DNA from: Bacteroidia bacterium
GTDB lineage: Bacteria; Bacteroidota; Bacteroidia; Chitinophagales; Chitinophagaceae
Reading direction: 5' to 3'
Length of the DNA: 64,000 bases
NCBI GenBank assembly: GCA_030427635.1
Contig: JAUIBA010000005.1
Span: forward strand, 124,001-188,000
Below, in pieces: positions 60,976 through 64,000 of this stretch. The notes under the pieces were generated by a model. That model did not search any database. It was not told the origin of the DNA and saw only the letters and a program-made list of their open reading frames with translations. The position numbers and the translations under genes are program-made. The first letter of the stretch is position 1, and every line of letters begins with the position of its first letter.

Positions 60976-62382
60976 ATGGCATACGATGTGATCGTAGTAG
61001 GAAGCGGACCGGGCGGCTATGTGGCGGCTATACGCGCCTCACAGCTCGGATATAAGACAGCTATAGTAGAAAAAGAAAATCTTGGTGGTATATGCCTCAA
61101 CTGGGGCTGTATCCCTACCAAAGCCCTCCTGAAGTCTGCCAGTGTGTATGAAAACTTTACACATGCAGCAGATTATGGTATCGTTGCCACTGACTTCAAG
61201 GCCGACTTTGGCGCTGTGATAAAGCGTAGCCGCGGTGTTGCAGACAAAATGAGCAAGGGCATCCAGTTCCTCATGAGGAAGAACAAGATAGATGTGCTCA
61301 CCGGCATGGGTAAGCTCAATGCCAAAAAAGAAGTAGAAGTAACCGGTGCCGATGGTAAGGTAACTACCTACCAGGCACGCCACACCATACTGGCTACAGG
61401 TGCCCGCAGCCGTCAGCTGCCTAACCTGCCTATAGATGGCCAGAAGGTAATAGGCTACCGCGAGGCTATGGCACTGCCACAGCAGCCAAAAACTATGATA
61501 GTAGTAGGCTCTGGCGCTATAGGTGTAGAGTTTGCCTATTTCTATAACAGCATAGGTACCAAGGTTACTGTAGTAGAGTTTCTGCCACGCATAGTGCCTG
61601 TAGAAGATGAGGATGTATCTAAAGAGCTGGAAAAATCTTTCAAGAAAAAAGGCATCACCGTAATGACCAACGCTTCTGTAGAGAAAGTGGACATTTCGGG
61701 CAATGGCGTAAAAGCTACTGTAAAAACAGCTACCGGCGATGTGGTTCTGGAAGCAGATGTGGTACTGAGCGCAGTAGGCGTATCGGCCAACATAGAAAAC
61801 ATAGGACTGGAAGCGCTGAATGTAAAAACAGATAAAGGAAGAGTAGTAGTAGATAAATACTACAAAACAAATGTAGATGGTATCTACGCCATAGGTGACA
61901 TAGTACCGGGTCAGGCACTGGCGCACGTAGCATCGAAAGAAGCTATTATATGCGTAGAGGCTTTTGCCAATAAGGACGGCAAATACCACCATGTACCAGA
62001 GGCGCTGGACTATGGCAATGTACCGGGCTGTACTTACTGCTCGCCGGAGATAGCCAGCGTAGGCCTTACTGAAAAGCAGGCACGCGAGGCCGGCTATGAG
62101 GTGAAGGTGGGTAAATTCCCATTCTCAGCATCGGGCAAGGCTACAGCAGCAGGCGCTCAGGAAGGTTTTGTGAAAGTGGTATTTGATGCCAAATATGGCG
62201 AGTGGCTGGGTACGCACATGATAGGCTACAACGTAACAGAAATGATAGCCGAAACTGTGGTAGCACGCAAGCTGGAAACCACATGGCAGGAAGTGCTGGA
62301 CAGCATTCACCCGCATCCTACTATGAGTGAGGGTATTAAAGATGCCGTAGAAGTAGCACTGGGCGAGGCTATACACCTCTAA
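60976..62382 (+). CDS. lpdA: dihydrolipoyl dehydrogenase (E3)
   Basis: 468 aa. FAD-binding GSGPGGYVAA (10-18), redox-active Cys40 and Cys45 in GGICLNWGCIPTK, NAD-binding GSGAIGVEFAYF, and the C-terminal dimerisation domain with the catalytic His-Glu region HPHPTMSEG. Re-oxidises the lipoyl groups of 2-oxoacid dehydrogenase and glycine-cleavage complexes. Its partner E1 is at the left end of the window. Confidence 0.97.
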   Translation: MAYDVIVVGSGPGGYVAAIRASQLGYKTAIVEKENLGGICLNWGCIPTKALLKSASVYENFTHAADYGIVATDFKADFGAVIKRSRGVADKMSKGIQFLMRKNKIDVLTGMGKLNAKKEVEVTGADGKVTTYQARHTILATGARSRQLPNLPIDGQKVIGYREAMALPQQPKTMIVVGSGAIGVEFAYFYNSIGTKVTVVEFLPRIVPVEDEDVSKELEKSFKKKGITVMTNASVEKVDISGNGVKATVKTATGDVVLEADVVLSAVGVSANIENIGLEALNVKTDKGRVVVDKYYKTNVDGIYAIGDIVPGQALAHVASKEAIICVEAFANKDGKYHHVPEALDYGNVPGCTYCSPEIASVGLTEKQAREAGYEVKVGKFPFSASGKATAAGAQEGFVKVVFDAKYGEWLGTHMIGYNVTEMIAETVVARKLETTWQEVLDSIHPHPTMSEGIKDAVEVALGEAIHL

Positions 62383-62397
62383 TGGTCTACACACAAT

Positions 62398-62437
62398 ATA
62401 ACAGTAAGGGGTCTCGTATGAGACCCCTTACTGTTAT
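62398..62437. terminator. bidirectional terminator between lpdA and osmC-like gene
   Basis: A perfect 18-bp inverted repeat ATAACAGTAAGGGGTCTC / GAGACCCCTTACTGTTAT with loop GTAT, between convergent genes. Confidence 0.9.
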
Positions 62438-62850
62438 TAAGCTTCCGGCCATATAAAGGACATGGTCTTTACCATATCGGGGTGCAGGCTATAGAATACC
62501 GGGCAGGTATTGGCTATATGCTCTATTTTCAGCTTCTGCTTATCTGTAAAAGGTTTGCTGCGCGGAAAACGGAATACCAGCACTATCTCTGATATACGGC
62601 GCGGGTCTGATGCCATAATCTTGGTAACATCGCAGGTAGCGCCGTCTATATCCAGGTCGTGTATAGGTGCTGCTATACCTAATGTGGTGAGGATACAGGT
62701 AGCCAATGCGGTAGCCACGAGGTCGGTAGGCGAAAAGCGCTCTCCTTTCCCTTTATTATCGGGCGGTGCATCTGTTTCTATAGAAGTGCCTGATTTTACA
62801 TGAGTGGCGGTAGTACGTAATGCCCCGTCATAAACGATAGTTACAGTCAT
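62437..62850 (-). CDS. OsmC-family (peroxide-reducing) protein
   Basis: 137 aa. The two conserved cysteines are Cys52 in VATALATCILTTLG and Cys116 in ANTCPVFYSL, the OsmC/Ohr redox pair. Reduces organic hydroperoxides or acts in stress tolerance. Short member of the family (YhfA-like). Confidence 0.88.
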   Translation of the reverse strand: MTVTIVYDGALRTTATHVKSGTSIETDAPPDNKGKGERFSPTDLVATALATCILTTLGIAAPIHDLDIDGATCDVTKIMASDPRRISEIVLVFRFPRSKPFTDKQKLKIEHIANTCPVFYSLHPDMVKTMSFIWPEA

Positions 62851-62944
62851 GAGGTTGTGATTTTTGTTAAATTTACATAGTTAGCATCAGCAGAAGAAAG
62901 TTTATTTTTTCAAATAGGTATAACTGTCTAACTTTATAACATCT

Positions 62945-63757
62945 ATGCCCATATCAGGAAAAATAGTCCTTTTTGTGCTCGCCTGTGCATCCATCCCTGC
63001 CGGCGTTTACGGGCAGTCTGTATCCTCATCGGCAGGCAATCGTACTCCGCTTAAGGTAGCACCGCGTATAGCGCCTGCACCTACCTCCGAGATCAGTTTT
63101 GGCTACCGGCTGCATACCGACGGTTGGAGTGTGTACATGGATTATGGCATGATGCGCACACGCGAAACGAAGGATAAGGACAAGTTTTACAATACGCACA
63201 TACTGCAGTTTGAGCTATCGGAAAAAAAGCACCCCAAACAGGAAAAGCTAACAGTGCAGGACATGGGGGGCAATACCCTGGGCAAATACGTATTTGGCAA
63301 AATCAATAACTTCTATGCAGTAAAAGGCGGTTACGGCTACCGGAAGATGATAGCCGGCAAGCCCGACCCCGGCTCTGTATCCATACACTGGACAAGTGTC
63401 ATAGGTCCGTCGCTGGGGTTACTGAAACCCTACTACCTCAATCTGGATGGTTTATCGGGGGCAAACGGCTCTATAAAGTACTCTGACGATACGCGGCCTA
63501 AGTTTCTGAATCAGCAGTTAATAATAGGCGGCGCCGGCTTCAGCAAAGGGCTTAGCGAAATGAAAGCGATACCCGGCGCACACTTTAAGACCATGTTCCA
63601 TTTTGACTTTGCGGCCGATAAGCATACGGTACTGGCTGTGGAAACCGGTGTAGATATAGAATATTATGCCGAGCCTATACCAATTCTCTATAACAGGGAA
63701 GCTCAATCCTATTTTGCCAGCCTGTTCATGTCGGTGCAATTTGGCAAACGTTGGTAA
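62945..63757 (+). CDS. exported, probably outer-membrane beta-barrel protein
   Basis: 270 aa with signal peptide (KIVLFVLACASIPAGVYGQ). The sequence alternates in short amphipathic strands (ISFGYRLHTDGWSVYMDYG, AVKGGYGYRKMIAG) and ends FASLFMSVQFGKRW with a terminal aromatic residue typical of outer-membrane barrels. Function unknown. Upstream of lipA. Confidence 0.72.
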   Translation: MPISGKIVLFVLACASIPAGVYGQSVSSSAGNRTPLKVAPRIAPAPTSEISFGYRLHTDGWSVYMDYGMMRTRETKDKDKFYNTHILQFELSEKKHPKQEKLTVQDMGGNTLGKYVFGKINNFYAVKGGYGYRKMIAGKPDPGSVSIHWTSVIGPSLGLLKPYYLNLDGLSGANGSIKYSDDTRPKFLNQQLIIGGAGFSKGLSEMKAIPGAHFKTMFHFDFAADKHTVLAVETGVDIEYYAEPIPILYNREAQSYFASLFMSVQFGKRW

Positions 63758-63778
63758 CCATTGTAACTTGCATCTTAT

Positions 63779-64000
63779 ATGCAGGAACTTCCCGTAATCA
63801 GTAACGTAGATATAACACAGGATACAAGGGTAAAAAAGCCCAACTGGCTTCGCGTAAAACTACCCATCGGAGAGAGCTACAGACATGTGCGCAATCTGGT
63901 GGATACGCACAAGCTGCATACCATATGCGAGAGCGGCAACTGCCCTAATATGGGCGAATGCTGGGGAGAAGGTACGGCCACATTTATGATACTGGGCAAT
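63779..64000 (+). CDS. lipA: lipoyl synthase (partial, N-terminus)
   Basis: Inserts sulfur into octanoyl groups to make lipoyl cofactor. 74 residues are visible, including Cys50, Cys55 and Cys61 in [21 protein letters not shown], the auxiliary iron-sulfur cluster of LipA. The gene runs off the right edge. Lipoate made here serves complexes that use LpdA. Confidence 0.96.
   Translation, partial: MQELPVISNVDITQDTRVKKPNWLRVKLPIGESYRHVRNLVDTHKLHTICESGNCPNMGECWGEGTATFMILGN

Noticed and set aside
61039-61992. 317-codon minus-strand ORF opposite lpdA
   Set aside because: Exact antisense of a clear dehydrogenase gene; its sequence is Tyr/Cys-rich, as expected for a frame shadow.

Overview
Host. The window reads as the chromosome of a Bacteroidota bacterium, most likely of the Chitinophagaceae type (inference). 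Several genes carry the phylum-specific -7 promoter box TAnnTTTG, and strong Shine-Dalgarno sequences are lacking. The host genes are a pyruvate/2-oxoacid dehydrogenase E1 gene, selU-selD, a GNAT-nitrilase fusion, SurA-like and TlpA-like envelope proteins, lpdA and lipA.

Layout. Positions 1-11,133 are host genes: E1 C-terminus, selU, selD; on the minus strand a GNAT, the GNAT-nitrilase, atpG without other atp genes, a two-domain PpiC isomerase and a TlpA-like thioredoxin; then a GlsB/YeaQ-type membrane protein and an exported protein. Positions 11,134-11,555 hold a tRNA-Arg locus: a degenerate tRNA copy with a palindrome in its anticodon loop, a GIY-YIG ORF, and the intact tRNA-Arg(TCT). Positions 11,512-56,004 are a complete, probably intact, temperate siphophage-like prophage of about 44.5 kb, bounded by a 45-bp direct repeat (attL/attR) of the tRNA 3' half. 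Positions 56,005-56,418 are three tandem 138-bp units, each a terminator plus a tRNA-like sequence with the 20-bp palindrome. Positions 56,564-64,000 return to host genes: methyltransferase-like, DHFR-like, HTH, T5orf172 nuclease, lpdA, an OsmC protein, an outer-membrane protein and the start of lipA.

Prophage organisation. The integrase sits at the left end and the S24-type repressor at the right end. Nearly everything between is transcribed leftward: an early regulator, a DnaA-domain-IV protein, ERF recombinase, a DnaQ-like protein, a NinB-like protein, an SF2 helicase, a C5 methyltransferase, a lambda O-like initiator with an embedded repeat array, DnaB, a DUF3127 protein, an ASCH protein, a clamp-like zinc protein and two nucleases. 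Next come a ParB-methyltransferase, terminases, portal, protease, capsid, connectors, tail, tape measure, tail tip and lysis genes. Interrupting this are oppositely oriented or separately promoted cargo genes: membrane proteins, HicAB, a small lipoprotein and a replicon-like cassette.

Main observations. (1) A dispersed 12-bp motif, GTTATACTTTAC, lies exactly 26 bp from a -7 box at six sites ahead of late genes; this looks like a phage late-promoter class with an activator site, some of whose transcripts would be leaderless. (2) Two origin-like arrays 26 kb apart share words of 18, 12 and nearly 14 bp; one is inside the lambda O-like gene and the other is upstream of a second initiator-like gene that itself carries six exact-length 21-bp repeats. 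(3) The tRNA-Arg locus is a repeat array with palindrome insertions and a GIY-YIG ORF. (4) HicAB has twin 16-bp operators. (5) The capsid protein has a hydrophobic N-terminus, one structural-region protein has a signal peptide, and several very small overlapping genes are present. All assignments are from reading sequence alone; no database search was run.
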